Below, piece after piece: positions 11,237-24,125 of a stretch of 64,000 nt of DNA (position 1 is its first letter; the number at the start of each line of letters is the position of its first letter). Source of the stretch: Ricinus communis (Eukaryota; Streptophyta; Magnoliopsida; Malpighiales; Euphorbiaceae); NCBI RefSeq assembly GCF_019578655.1, contig NC_063262.1:5339582-5403581 (forward strand), in the 5' to 3' direction. The notes below the pieces were generated by a model. It saw only the letters and a program-made list of their open reading frames with translations. It was not told the origin of the DNA and ran no database searches. The position numbers were made by a program, and so were the translations under genes.

Positions 11237-14184
11237 CTTAAAAGATATCTAAAATTTTAACTTATATTATTATAGATTTTCTTTTTAGAATTTTATCCAA
11301 AAAAAATATTAAAAATATACCTATAAGATATCGAAATGATATTATTTTAACTTGTATTATTGTGAAATTAGCCAAACGAGATAGTTTTATCGTTTTTATT
11401 TTATATATTTATGTTTGGTATTTCTGAATTGAATAATATTATATATTCTTTTATAGCAACTAATGTCTTTTGATGATAAGAAAATGCGTGTCTAAAAAAA
11501 ATAGCATAATGTACTAAAAATATACTAAAAGTGGTTTGAAGTATATGAAAATATAATTAAAATAAAATTAAAAAAGTCATTTGATGGTAATAAAAATATA
11601 CTAAAAAATAAAAATAAAATTTCAAACTAATATTATAATACAGTTTAAAAAAATCATATAAATAAAATATTTTGAAAATCATGACCGTACTTTTGTAAAA
11701 AAACCCAATAATTAATGGCTAAGCGGGTATGATTGAATTTAGTAAAAAGGGTATTATGATACATGGGCTGATCAACTGAATCAACGGGTGAGGAGGATCC
11801 TCGCCATCTCCATTGTGAAAGTGAATCAACGGCTGTGGAATTTTATGGTTGATTTTGAAATGAGGTTGCATTTGAGTTTTTTTTTTTTTTTATTTTGATC
11901 AGAAGAAAAAAGAAGAAGAAGCCCGTGAAAAATTTTGAGTGGTTGGAGATCTTAGATTTTGGTATGGTGAATGAGATTCATGGTTTTTTCATATAATTTA
12001 GTGTGTTTGCATAGGTGTATTTAAACGAGTCTATTCGTTTGGATAAGTTATATTATAATATTATATTTTTATTTTTATTCCAGTAAAAATCATATTAATA
12101 AAAAAAAAATTTATGACAAAAACCGGTGATAATAACTTAGATATTGTGTGTATATTCATTAAAATTTCTTTATAATAATAATTTATATAGAAATAATTTT
12201 TATATAATTATAAAATATTTTGATTTTAATTTAAACTAATAATAAATAAAAAATAAATTATTTATTGTGATAAATTATAAATTAAATTCGAAATGACTAT
12301 TAAATTAAATTAAAAATTAAAAATAATTATTATTAGATTAAACTACTGAAGTCATTAAATGACCCAAATTTAGACATCCAATGTATCATGCTAAACATGA
12401 AAGAAATAGATAGGGATAATATAATGAATTAATTAGAATGCAGTAATTTACAAATTTCGTCTTTTTTTTTAACGTTACCAATTTTGATTCTTATTATTAG
12501 ATTTAAACATATAGACAAAAGTAAGTTACATATGATTAAAAACTAAACTGTAGATGATGTATTTAATATCAAAGGTGCAATATTCAGTAATTTAATTATA
12601 TGAAAGCTGACTATTAAATTTGTATTTTCTCATTTTCTTTTTGGTTGAAAAAATGAAAATATAATACAAAACATAGAATAAATAAAATAATATGGATTAT
12701 TTAATTCTTTATTCCAACACTATCATCCCTTCTTAAATAAATGAAAAATATGTTTATATTCCTTATTAGAGAAATATTGTTCAATTGAACATGATTTTTC
12801 ATGGCAACTCATTCCAAAGATGCAAAAGAATAAAACTATATTATCTTAGAAAAACTAAAAATTAATTGGTAGTTTATCTTCTTTTTCTTTTGGATACAAA
12901 AGCCTCATATTGAATAACTTTATTTGACCAAATTGCATTTAAAAATAGTAGCATAAAATCAATGGTACTTACTTTCTAAATTATCAAGCACATGGAGAGC
13001 AACCATAAAGAATGAATGAAAAATGATGTAATATATAGTTCTTGGATGGATGTACATTTTAAGATCATTATATTGATATTTAAATAGATAAAATATTGAG
13101 ATTTAGAAATAACAAAGTTGCCCTTTTAGACTTTACTGCACCATCACATTAGTAAGGATTAATTGAGAGCAAATGATAATAGAAATTGCAGTGAATAAAC
13201 TAAATTATTGGAAAATTTGAGAAATAGAAAAATATAAAACCTCTACATTCAATCTCAACAAGTAGAGCACAATTAAAAAATTATTTATTTTAATCTACAT
13301 TAGTTATTATTTGGATTGTTATAAATATAATAAATTAGATTAGATTATACAACATTATTAATTGATACACATTTCATTTTTACTGAATGTGTCTGTCAAT
13401 TATGTAATAGAATTAATCTACTAATCTTCTTCTTTTTTTTTTTTTTTTTTGGAAATGAGAAATATTAAATCCATCAATTTGAGCTTTGATTCCAATTGCA
13501 GATGTGCAAAGTCAATTTCTCATCAGATTCAAGATCAAATGCCTTCTTTCCAATAATATACAGTACTGAAGGTAGCATTCTAAGCCATACTTCATTCAGC
13601 TACATATGGATATTAACTTCTAATTTACTATACATGAAGATGGCAAACTAAATCTAAGAAAAGGAAAACCTCAGTAGTTACGGACATTGAGGTCAATCCC
13701 ATGTAGTGCATGTGCATGCCTAGGCATTGAACTTGGAGTTGGCTTAAGGAATTAATTAATGGAGACCCCTTTTAAGAATGACATACAGTTAAGGCTGTTT
13801 TAATATGGTTTCAATTGCAGAAACTTAATGAGTAAAAAGAAAAGAAAAGAAAAAAAGCAAATTGGAATATGATAACACATTTTGAAACATATCCTAACGT
13901 TTAAGTACTGTCCATGCATTTAATTAAACCCATGTTTGATCTTATCTTAATAACTAATAAATTCTTCAGATTAATATTAACCTACAATGATTTAGGTTCA
14001 TCCTTGCTTATGCCTATTTTCTATATCATTTCAAACGTTGACACTGTAGTGGTGGAACCTTGGCAAACAAAATTTTATAGCTGGTATCTGACACTTGGGC
14101 ATCAAGGTATATCCCGAAAGGCTAGCACAAGTACATATATCAATTAAGTTTATGCAAGAACTCTGCGATAGTTCAGCTAGCTGC
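11237..14184. other. AT-rich intergenic, upstream of LecRK-1
   Basis: Almost 3 kb without a supported gene. It contains long A/T runs, including a poly-T of about 20 bases near 13432-13450. The end should contain the LecRK-1 promoter and 5' UTR; no motif was convincing enough to mark. Confidence 0.6.
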
Positions 14185-16167
14185 ATGTGCTTGGATTTTT
14201 TCTCTCTTGCAATGACTATCTTCTTCTGTCATTCTCTTTTGTTCCTTAGCTTTCTTCTTCTTTTTTCTCCGCCTGCTAATTCTGTTAACTTCACAATACC
14301 TCGCTTCAATAATGAGGCATCTAATATACAGTATCAGGGTGATGCAGCGCCTTCTGTTGGTGCTGTTGAGTTAATTAGCCAGCTTGCTTATCTATGTAGA
14401 GTGGGTTGGGTCACCTATGGTGAAAGCGTCCCGCTATGGGACTCGACTACAGGAAAGCTTTCTGATTTCTCTACTCATTTTTCCTTCATTATTGACACTC
14501 AAGGTCGCTCCACTTATGGTCATGGCATTGTATTCTTTCTTGCTCCTGTTGGATTTCAAATCCCTCCAAATTCTGCTGGTGGATTCTTAGGCTTATTTAA
14601 CACTTCAACAAGTGATTCTTCTAAAAATCAAATTGTTACTGTGGAATTCGATTCGTTTTCGAATGAAGAATGGGATCCTCCAGTTGGGCATGTTGGTATC
14701 AATAACAATTCTATTGCTTCAGCTGTTTATACTCCTTGGAATGCTAGTTTTCATAGCGGAGATATTGCTGATGCTTGGATTACTTACAATTCCATCACAA
14801 AAAATTTGTCAGTATTTTGGACTTATAAGGAAACATCAAATCCTGGAGAGAACTCCAGTCTGTCTTACATTATTGATTTGATGAAAGTTTTACCTGAGCA
14901 GGTCACTATTGGCTTCTCAGCTGCAACAGGTCAAAATGGAGCACGACATAGTCTTCAATCTTGGGAGTTCAGTTCGAGCTTGGTTGTAAAAGGAAAACAT
15001 GGAAACGAGTTAAAGAAAACACAAGTAATTGTTGGTGTTTCAGCTTCAGTTTCAGGATGTCTTCTAATAGCAGCTGCTGTTATTCTAGCCTTGGTGATTT
15101 CACGGAGAAGAAAGCAGATTATGAAGAAGAAAAGAGCAGAGGTTGCAGGGATATCTTCCATTTATGAAGACCTTGAAAGAGGAGCAGGACCAAGAAAGTT
15201 TTCTTATGAAGATCTTGTTACAGCAACCAACAACTTTTCTGGCGTTAGAAACCTAGGCGAAGGAGGGTTTGGTGCTGTTTACAAAGGGTATCTAAATGAC
15301 ATAGATATGGCAATTGCTGTGAAGAAATTTTCAAGAGGGTCTAAACAGGGTAAGAAGGAGTACATTACAGAAGTGAAAACAATTAGCCAACTGAGACACA
15401 GAAATCTGGTGCAACTTATAGGTTGGTGTCACGATAGAGGGGAGTTTCTACTTGTATATGAATTCATGCCAAACGGTAGTCTTGATTCTCACCTCTTTGG
15501 CAAGAAAAGTCCCCTTTCTTGGGCTGTCAGGTACAAGATATCTCTTGGATTGGCGTCCGCATTACTTTATCTACATGAAGAATGGGAACAGTGTGTAGTG
15601 CATCGAGACGTAAAATCAAGCAATGTAATGCTAGATTCCAGTTTCAATGTCAAGCTTGGTGATTTCGGGCTAGCAAGATTAATGGATCATGAGCTTGGTC
15701 CTCAGACAACAGGGTTGGCAGGAACATTAGGCTACTTGGCTCCAGAATACATAAGCACAGGAAGAGCTAGTAAAGATTCCGATGTATATAGCTTTGGAGT
15801 TGTTTGTTTAGAAATCGCTAGTGGAAGAAAGGCAATTGATCAGATTGAACAAAAATCTGGAATTTGTCTGGTAGAATGGATATGGGATCTTTATGGATGT
15901 GGAAAGATTCATTGTGGTATAGACAAGAGGCTTCAAATAAATTTTGATGAAAAAGTAGAACGATTGGTGATTGTTGGATTATGGTGTGCCCACCCTGATT
16001 CTAGTGCAAGGCCATCTATAAGACAAGCAATTCAAGTTCTAAATTTTGAAGCTGAGATTCCTGATCTTCCTGCTAAGATGCCTGTTCCTGCTTTCTATGC
16101 GCCTTCTCCATCAGTTTATTCTGGTGAACCTTCTATTACTAATTCAAGCATTGCAGTGGGTCGTTAA
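14185..16167 (+). CDS. L-type lectin receptor kinase (LecRK-1), intact
   Basis: Single-exon plasma-membrane receptor kinase of the legume-lectin type, closest in character to the LecRK-IX group. From the ATG at 14185 it is 660 residues. A hydrophobic signal peptide (about 1-36) precedes a legume lectin domain (about 37-275, with IVTVEFDSF and HVGINNNS). A transmembrane helix follows (about 282-304), then a basic stop-transfer stretch. The kinase has a glycine loop GEGGFGAVYKG from about 358, AIAVKK with Lys380, the catalytic loop HRD at 473-475 (VVHRDVKSSN), DFG at 493-495 and GTLGYLAPEY in the activation segment. HRD and DFG are present, so an active RD kinase is expected. An earlier in-frame ATG at 14152 would add 11 residues before the signal peptide. 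The ligand is unknown; relatives act in immunity. Confidence 0.93.
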   Translation: MCLDFFSLAMTIFFCHSLLFLSFLLLFSPPANSVNFTIPRFNNEASNIQYQGDAAPSVGAVELISQLAYLCRVGWVTYGESVPLWDSTTGKLSDFSTHFSFIIDTQGRSTYGHGIVFFLAPVGFQIPPNSAGGFLGLFNTSTSDSSKNQIVTVEFDSFSNEEWDPPVGHVGINNNSIASAVYTPWNASFHSGDIADAWITYNSITKNLSVFWTYKETSNPGENSSLSYIIDLMKVLPEQVTIGFSAATGQNGARHSLQSWEFSSSLVVKGKHGNELKKTQVIVGVSASVSGCLLIAAAVILALVISRRRKQIMKKKRAEVAGISSIYEDLERGAGPRKFSYEDLVTATNNFSGVRNLGEGGFGAVYKGYLNDIDMAIAVKKFSRGSKQGKKEYITEVKTISQLRHRNLVQLIGWCHDRGEFLLVYEFMPNGSLDSHLFGKKSPLSWAVRYKISLGLASALLYLHEEWEQCVVHRDVKSSNVMLDSSFNVKLGDFGLARLMDHELGPQTTGLAGTLGYLAPEYISTGRASKDSDVYSFGVVCLEIASGRKAIDQIEQKSGICLVEWIWDLYGCGKIHCGIDKRLQINFDEKVERLVIVGLWCAHPDSSARPSIRQAIQVLNFEAEIPDLPAKMPVPAFYAPSPSVYSGEPSITNSSIAVGR

Positions 16168-17090
16168 TGTACGATATCAGCTTGTTTAGTGACGCACCGT
16201 TGATCATTAATTTGGGTCTTAATTGTTTGTGCTGTTGTGATTTTATACTATTTTTTCTTGCAGTTATTCAAAATTTTATGTTATGTACAGGAGCATATGC
16301 TATTAATGACTTAAATTTTCCATTAATTATATTAGTCCGAGCCCATAAATTACTTGTTTCATATACACTTGAACCGCCATTGACTTGCAAGTGTTGAATT
16401 GTTTCTTGCGCTCCAGTTAAGAATTTGACATTGGCATATGGCGACAAGTTTCTTCTTTGGCATTATGATTTGTGACTTTTTTCTATTTGATTTAAAAATT
16501 TAAGAATAGCAAGATAACTTTTTTTTTCTTTTATTATTTTATCGTGTATATTCATAGATATGACCAATAAAAAAAAAAAAGATAAGAGTTTACTGAATAT
16601 CTTTAAAATTTACAGGTCTAAATATTATTTTTAAATTTATACTTTTTATATGATGTACCACATAAATTTTATGTCTCTTTTTATTTCTTCTATTTTGTTA
16701 TCCAACCTACTATTTCCAAATAAATTCTATGTGACAAATTCTGATCATGTTGCAACGAATCTAGGGAATGGCCTGCTGAGTTAGAGTCCCAAGAGAAAAA
16801 AGTATCCTCGATCTTTTTCCATAGAAATTTTAATAGTTTAAATGAAAGCATCTTTTTAGTATATACTTTCTTTTCTTTCATATTTGGAACAAATCCTTTT
16901 TTTAATTATTTAATTTACAAACAAGTTTTATTTCGGAAAGAATTTATACATTTAGTCATTTTTTTGATAAAATATATGTTTAATTATTCAATATATTAAC
17001 AATACAATGTATTTCAAAATTATATAACAAATTTTAGTGAAGGCCAAAATTAATCTTTATTGATTTAAAATATATTTGTATTTTTCTCAC

Positions 17091-17121
<31 letters not shown>

Positions 17122-17770
17122 AGTTTATTTCATATAAAAGTTATATGAAATAAGTTTAAGATTTTATTAAAATGAAATAATTATGGTTAAAGTTTAAGAT
17201 TTTATTAAAATGAAATAAGTTTATTTCATATAAAAACTTTGCTAAAACAACCTTTTTATTAGCAATGCGCAGCCGTTAGTGCGGTAAGGCATCTCTTAAA
17301 AAGGCACTTATAAATCCTTATAGAATTACAATAATTTATATACTATGCTTTTCTATATATGTTTTGATTAGAAAAAAATAAAATTGTTACATTAAATTAT
17401 TATCTTTCTTGTATTAGGATTATGATTACTAATTTAGTGTGGTTATATAAACCTTAGAAGAATAAATAATAAAGTGTTATAACTTTTGCTTAAACCATGG
17501 AGTGTACAGCTCAAAACTTCTATACAATTTATCCAAAAGATCTTCTCTAATTTCCTAGTCAGTTTACAAACTATAGCAAAATATTATTGACTCAGATTTC
17601 GCTAATAGTAAACTCTTAAGAGAACCCTCTAGCCTTCTGCTCTCCTTATCGAGATGAAAACATTCAGATTATGTGAATATATTCAAGAATCTCTTAAGAC
17701 CAATATGAAATTACTATTAAACATTTTAGAAAAGACAAGAGTCTCTTGCATTAGATTTCTTGAAAAATCA
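16168..17770. other. Intergenic and 5' part of duplicated unit 1
   Basis: LecRK-1 3' flank, then AT-rich DNA. From about 16290 it can be matched to the region starting near 20480, for example ATTATATTAGTCCGA in both. A (TA)n run lies at 17096-17121. No intact gene was found. Confidence 0.6.
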
Positions 17771-18393
17771 TGATAGAAAAATTGATCATCTTAGTCATGT
17801 TTCTAATCTTTAAAATAACAAGTATGATAATAGTTTCACTAAGAAACATATCAAGAAGATAATTAGATTAATTCGTAATAGTATCCTATAATGATTCAAG
17901 AGAGAAAGAATACATAGCGGAAGCGTACCTTTAGAATCTATAATAATTTGATTAAAGGGTGATGAACTTGACTAAATTGTTGAGAGATGAACTTGATGGG
18001 TTGTGTTCTTCCAATTATAGAATTTCTTTAGATTTTCTTAAGTTATCTCTTCTGATGGGGATGAATAAGAATTTATAGATTTTCTACAATTACGGACTAG
18101 AATTCTTTGTAAAGTCATGACTCTTGATCATAACTCTTTATAAAGTTATAACTCTTGATTATAATCCTTTATAAACTTATGACTCTTGATCATAAATTTT
18201 TATATTTTAATAATTCTATTTTGGCCCCTCATCAAATTAGAATATTGCTTATGGTATCTATAAAATACTTTTCATATCAAGTTGTGCCATTAGCCATAAA
18301 ACTCTACCAATTAGATCACTTTAATTTTGGCTAAATAAATAATAGCTTTACACATTTAATTATAATATTTGTAGCCCAATAAATTTTCTAACA
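17771..18393. mobile_element. Solo LTR, 623 bp, with 5-bp target duplication
   Basis: The element begins TGATAG, ends CTAACA (TG...CA) and is flanked on both sides by AATCA (17766-17770 and 18394-18398). The paralogous unit 2 has an uninterrupted single AATCA at 21524-21528, in the same context (GAAAATCAAGCTAC), so it serves as an empty site. This fits a solo LTR left by LTR-LTR recombination. The family was not identified and orientation cannot be fixed. It carries no ORF of note. Confidence 0.88.
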
Positions 18394-18399
18394 AATCAA

Positions 18400-19310
18400 G
18401 CTACTTTAATTGCAAAGAACATTTCTCTTCTATGTTGAATTGTAGACTAAAGTTTTTCAATTCTTACAATGGCTTGATTTATCTACAAGAATTAGTTCTT
18501 GTCTATCTTTCAGATTATTCTAGTAAGGCAATATATAGTTATGAAGAAGTTCTACATGTAGTAGATCCGGTGACAGGTGATTATATTACTCTTCTATCAT
18601 GGTTGGGAACTGTATGAATATGTACTTGGATTCTATCATAATAATAATCAATACAAGGCAATTAGAATTTCATATACATTTGGTAAAAATAGATATAGAG
18701 ATGCCACTAATGATAATTCACAAGCTCGTATTTACACTCTTGGGTCTAGTACTGATTCTTTGAGAAGAATTGAGAATGTCCCTTTCGGTGTATTCATTAG
18801 TTTTTTCTTAGGAAAATAATGATGTTTAATTTTGAAAATGAGAAATTTAAACCTATTCCATTGCCTTACCATGACTATGATGAAGATACATGGATAAACA
18901 TTGGAGTGTTTAAAGACTCGATCTTTATATCTAAGCATGTCGATTATGGGTATGATTGTAAAGCTGTTGAGATATGGATGATGAAAAAGTATATTGTGAA
19001 ATCTTGGGTCAAAGTGCCTATCTTAGAAAAGACTATATGCTTGAGAGGTTTCTTTAGATTCTTAGGATTATTAAGTTCTTTAAGAATGGGGATATTTTGT
19101 TATTTAATGAGTTGGATTGGGTTCTATATAACCATGAGAGAAAAAATACAAAAGGTCAGACATTCCTCCAAGAGTTGAATCTTATTTTAGTGAAAGTACA
19201 AGAGTTGATGTCATTAATCATGATCTAAGCTTTGCTTCACTGAGAGATATGATGGTGGAAAACAACTTGAACATTATAAATGCAAGATTAAGACATTGAA
19301 TTGGCAGATG
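18400..19310 (+). pseudogene. F-box-associated (FBA) gene relic, copy 1
   Basis: Broken fragments in more than one frame resemble the C-terminal interaction domain of plant F-box proteins: NSYNGLIYLQ, VDPVTGDYITL, YEYVLGF, IYTLGSSTDSLRRIENVPF, and from about 18822 FNFENEKFKPIPLPYHDYD and WINIGVFKDSIFIS. Frame changes fall near 18610 and 18815, with loss of frame after about 19100. In the family this domain recruits substrates to SCF ubiquitin ligases, but no convincing N-terminal F-box remains here. The start of the paralogous region (about 17485-17770) was separated from this part by the solo LTR. Almost certainly not functional. Confidence 0.75.
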
Positions 19311-20475
19311 AGGTAGTTAATTAGGTTGTTCTTATATCATCTAAATTTATATCTTTGTTACTTTTCTTTTTTTAATTAGTAATGGATTCAATGATTGATA
19401 CCTAGTTTTTTTTTATTTTACTTATTATATAACTTAATTAATGTCATAACTCACGAAACTAATCTTTAAGAAAAGTGCTAATTGCATGTGTTGGTAATTA
19501 TTTAAGAGAAGTTGTTTCATAGATCTAATGATAATATGCTCTAAAAGATGACATTTAACTCAATACTTTTACACTAAGATGATAATATTGATTGAAAAAG
19601 TGATTGTACAAATAACATAATCTCATATTAAGTATTACCATAAATTAGTATGAAGTGTAGGATTAAACAATATTTTCCATATTAATATATGAAAATCAAA
19701 CAATAGAATAAATAAATACCATTTTCCATAGTAATAAACAAGCCGTATTATAATGGTAGCGAGCAGTGTATGTTAAGGTGAGCAGATTTGTGAGTTGTGA
19801 GAGATCTTAAATACTCAAAAGATCAAACTTTCATATATGTTAATTGTATTTTTAACATAATTGAGTAACTAATCATTGATGCTTGAAATTATAAACACAA
19901 AATTATAGTGTTTAATGATATTTTTAAGTTGTTTAAGCTTTGATGCAGCTATGTGGTTTTTCTGAATATAATCTTGTTCATTTTTATGTTGGTTTTCAAT
20001 GCCATAATATGGTTCTCTTCTTGATTTTTAGCTTTTATAATAGTTTCTAATGACCTGTTAATTAAAACACTCATCTCAATATAGTGATGGTTGATGTTGC
20101 TTTATGGATTGTAACTTGGGATGTTTTAGTTTACTTGGATTTCCATCAAAATCATGCCAAGGACTGATTGTATTATCATACTTTTTTTTGTCCATAACTT
20201 TTAGAAAGATAGTGGTTAATAAAGAATAATAAACAATTTCATTATTAAAAAAGTTAATGGTCTTTATAGAATTTTATTTAATGGAGTGTGTTCTTTAGAA
20301 GTTTATATTGATAGGCCGTCATATGGAAAAACCACTCTTATTATGAACTCAAAAGAATAAATTTACTTAAAATTTCCTAAGCCCAAATCAAAAGAATAAG
20401 AACGAAATCAATAACACTGTTGTAACAATTGGATAAAATACTAAAATGATCATTACATACATATTAAAAATGCTT
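19311..20475. other. 3' flank of F-box relic copy 1
   Basis: AT-rich, non-coding sequence, matched by about 22470-23050 in unit 2. No gene, RNA or separate mobile element was recognised. Confidence 0.55.
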
Positions 20476-21524
20476 TGATATTACATATGTTATTAATGTC
20501 TTGAATTGCTAATTAATTATATTAGTCCGAACTAGTGAACTTTTTTCTCATATACATCTGAATTTCCATCGACTTGCAAATATTGAATTATTTCTCACTA
20601 ATGCTTAGTAACCATCTAGTTTGATTTGCAGCTAAGAATTTGACATTAGCATGGCCATAAGTTTCCTCTTAGTGACTTGTGAGTTCTATTCTCCTATTTA
20701 AGAATCTTGAGAATTGTATGATATAACTTTTTTTGAACTTAGTCCTTCATTTAGACTTGACAAAGTTTTCTTTTGATTTTTTTATTATTTAATTGTGTAT
20801 ATTCAAATTTTTTAAATTTATAGGTCTAAATATTATCTTTCAGATTTGTACTCGTGAGTTAACTCTTTCGTTGATATACAACATAAACTTTATGCTTCTT
20901 TTTTTCCTCTAGTTTGTTGTCAAACTTATTATTTTTAAATAAATTATTTCATAATTAAAAATTGTAAAGTATATAATGTGATAAATCCTAGTTATGCTGC
21001 ATTTTTTGAGTTTACAAATAATTTTTATTAGTAATTTGCAACAATTAATGCATTAGTATATCTGTTAAAGACATATACAGATCTATATAGTATTAAAATA
21101 ACTTATATCTTATGCTATTTTGATTAGGCAAAGATATTCTTATATTAAATGATTATCCTTCTTATATTAGGATCATGGCTACCATTTTAGTGTGCTTATA
21201 TAAATCTTAGTAGAACAAATAACAAAATACTATAACTTTTACTTAAACCATATGGCGTGCTATATCTTCGAACTCCCATACCATATTATCCAAAAGATCT
21301 TCTCCAAACTTCGACTCTAAATTGTGCAGTTTAGTTTGCAAACTATGACCAAACAATTTTTTCAAATTTAGCTAATGATAAATTCTCAAGAAAACCTTCT
21401 TCTGCTACTCCTTGTCGAGACCAAAATATTCAATTTATATAAATATATTCAAGATTCTTAATATGAAATCACCATTAGAAACTGTAGAAAAGATAAGAGT
21501 ATTATGCATTGAATTACTTGGAAA

Positions 21525-22470
21525 ATCAAGCTACTTCCATTGCAAAGCACGCTTCACTTCTAGGTTGAATTGTAGACTAAAATTTATCATTTCTTACAAT
21601 GGCTTAATTTATCTACAAGAATTAGTTCATGTCTATCTTCTGGATCGTTCCAGTAAAGCTATAAGTAGTTATGTAGAAGTTTTATGAATAATAAATCCAA
21701 TAATAGGTGATTACATTACTCTTGCACTATTAAGGAAAGAATTGGGTTGGAAATTTGTATGAATGTATTTTTGGATTCTATATAAGAGTAATTAATATAA
21801 GGAAATTAAGGATGATACTGATGATAATTGGCAAGATCATGTTTACACTCTTGGGTCTAGTATTTATTCTTTGAGAAGAATTAAGGATGTCCCTTCCTTT
21901 GAAAAAAAAAATTCTTCTAAGCCTTTTTCTAATAGATTTGCTATTGAATGTTTTAATTAGTTTTTTCTTAGGGAAATAATGGCGTTTGATTTTAAAAGTG
22001 AGGATTTTAAATCTATTGCATTACCTCATCATGATTATAATGAGGATACATGGATAAATATTGGAGTTTTTAAAGACTCGACCTTTGTATCTAAGCATGT
22101 CGATTATGGGTATAATTATGAAGCTATTGAAATATGAATGATGAAAGAGTATGGTGTTGTGGAATTTTGGGTCAAAGCGCTTGTCTTAGAGAATACTATA
22201 TACTTTTGAAAGGTTGCTTTTGATATCTTAAAGCAATTAAGTTTTTTGAGAATGGTGACCTTATGTTGTTTAATGAGTTGGATTGACTCATGTATAACCA
22301 TGAGATAAAAATACAAAATATGTTAGGTATTTCTTCAAGGTTGATTCTTGTTTCAGTGAAAATATAAGAGTTGATGTCATTAACCATGATCCAAGCTTTG
22401 GTTCACTCACATGATGGTGGGAAACAACTTGAAGGTTTTAAATGTTAGATTAAGAAAGTAAATTAAAAAA
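21525..22470 (+). pseudogene. F-box-associated (FBA) gene relic, copy 2
   Basis: Paralogue of the relic at 18400-19310, without the solo LTR. The recognisable N-terminal stretch includes SYNGLIYLQELVHVYLLD (about 21590-21650). It then meets stops, for example just after YVEVL at 21687. Later segments (VYTLGSS..SLRRI near 21840-21880, and a stretch like copy 1 near 21990-22200) are in other frames. It has more stops and indels than copy 1. No F-box domain was recognised at its 5' end, so both copies may have been duplicated after the gene was already damaged. Confidence 0.72.
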
Positions 22471-23058
22471 TGAGGTTGTTAGTTAGATTGTTTTATATCA
22501 TCTAATTTCTTTTTATCTTTGTTAGTTTTTTTTATTAATTAGTATTGGATTATATGATTGATATCTAGTACTCTTTCATTTTTTTAATTATTGTGTAACT
22601 TAATTAATATCATGATCTACTAAATCAATTTTTGACAAAAGTGCTAATTGCTCTTACTGGTTTCAGCTTTGATGGGTTTTATGGCATTGTCATTTAATCT
22701 CTAATTGTTGTGATGGTTGATGTTGCTCTATATGTTATAACTTGGGATGTTTAGTTTACTTGGAATTTCCATTAGAATCGTGTCAAAGAGTAATTGTATT
22801 ATTGTACATCTTGTATGGTCACTTTAAAAAGATCATGATGAATAAGGAATTACCAACAATTTTATTATTGTAAGAGTTGGTAGACGTTGTAGAATTTTAT
22901 TTAACAAAATATGGTCTTTAGAAGTTTATATTTATAAGTTGTCATAGGAAAATCACACTTGTTATTATTTCCAAAGAATAAATTTACTTAAAATGCCCTA
23001 AACCCAAATCAAAATAATAAGAACTAAACCAACAACATTGTTATGGTAATTGGTTTAT
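22471..23058. other. 3' flank of F-box relic copy 2
   Basis: AT-rich, matched to 19311-20440 of unit 1 with gaps. It ends at the 5' LTR of the copia element. No gene was seen. Confidence 0.55.
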
Positions 23059-23337
23059 GTTATATTAGTTATATTGTATATTAGTTGTCTTTGTCAATAT
23101 TTAGGCTAATTATATAGGTTAATATAAATATTAATTTTACATTCCTTTTTTGGTTTTGTCTTATATGTTATATACTAGGTTGTATATTATTCATTTATAT
23201 ACGCAATAATACAAGTTTTCTCCATTAGTTTTGTCTTTTTCCTTTATCAATTTTATAATTTTTTATTCACAACAAACTGTTTTAAGCCCTCACCAACTAT
23301 TCCACCTTTGTTTCTTTTTTCCTAAAAAAAAAATCAT

Positions 23338-24125
23338 GTCTACTGCTGAAGGATGATCAAAGGAATCTAGATCTTTTGAGATTATTTTGAATGGCACAAA
23401 CTATGTCACTTGGTTTCAAGCTATAACTAGTTTTCTTAAAGGAAGGAAATTATAGAGAATTGTCACTAGAGATATTAAATCTCTCGTACAAGGCAAGAAA
23501 GAATTTAATGATAAATCTAAAGAACATCTTGAAGACTCGGATTGCAAAAATCATCAGATTATTACATAGTTTAAGAATACATCGATTGTTGTAATGGAAG
23601 AATTTGGATAATATGAATATGGCAAAGAATTTGGGACAACGTTAAAGAAGTATGCGATAAGAGATCTGACTTTCTGCTATCGCCTTCGAAGCATTTTATG
23701 TTGCATGACTCAAGAGCCAAGGCAGTATATCTGAGATTTTTATGAACAAACGTGTTTTATTTGGGATTAGATTGCTTTATCTGAACCTATTTAGGAAATT
23801 ATAGAAAATGCACAAAAATCTCAATAATATAGGAATGAAGATTGATTGATTTAATTTTTTATGGCCTTACGAGATGAATTTGGACATACATGTGCTTCTC
23901 TGCTCATACACTACCATTGCCAACTCTTGAACAAGCTATTGCTCAATTAGTTTCAGAAGAAACTTATTTAGGTTATCTATGCATTCAGCATGGTGATGCA
24001 GTTATGGTAGTCCCTGATGCTCACTTTACTCCTATAATGGTTACAACTATTACTTCATCTAAGGTGGATCGAATAGCTATATTTCTGTTAATATAAAAAA
24101 AATTTGGTCATCATATTTCAGAGTG
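23338..24125 (+). pseudogene. Copia gag relic
   Basis: Broken gag of the UBN2/retrotran-gag type. It starts with residues like SFEIILNGTNYVTWFQA near 23370-23425, followed by many stops, then LPTLEQAIAQLVSEE near 23920. A degraded zinc knuckle region (FGHHISECRKLHN, about 24103-24142) ends it. Several frames are needed to read it, so it cannot make a working capsid protein. Confidence 0.7.

Larger units (their letters stand above)
16290..20475. repeat. Large tandem duplication, unit 1
   Basis: This 4.2-kb stretch is paralogous to about 20476-26450. Matching landmarks in the same order include ATTATATTAGTCCGA (16330 and 20517), TTATCCAAAAGATCTTCTC (17530 and 21287), the F-box-associated gene relics, and CTTGGGATGTTTTAG-like sequence (20116 and 22742). 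Divergence is considerable, with many indels, so the duplication is old. Confidence 0.75.

Noticed and set aside
14095..14184. Longer N-terminus for LecRK-1 from 14095
   Set aside because: The codon at 14095 is TTG, not ATG; the signal peptide fits a start at 14185 (or 14152).
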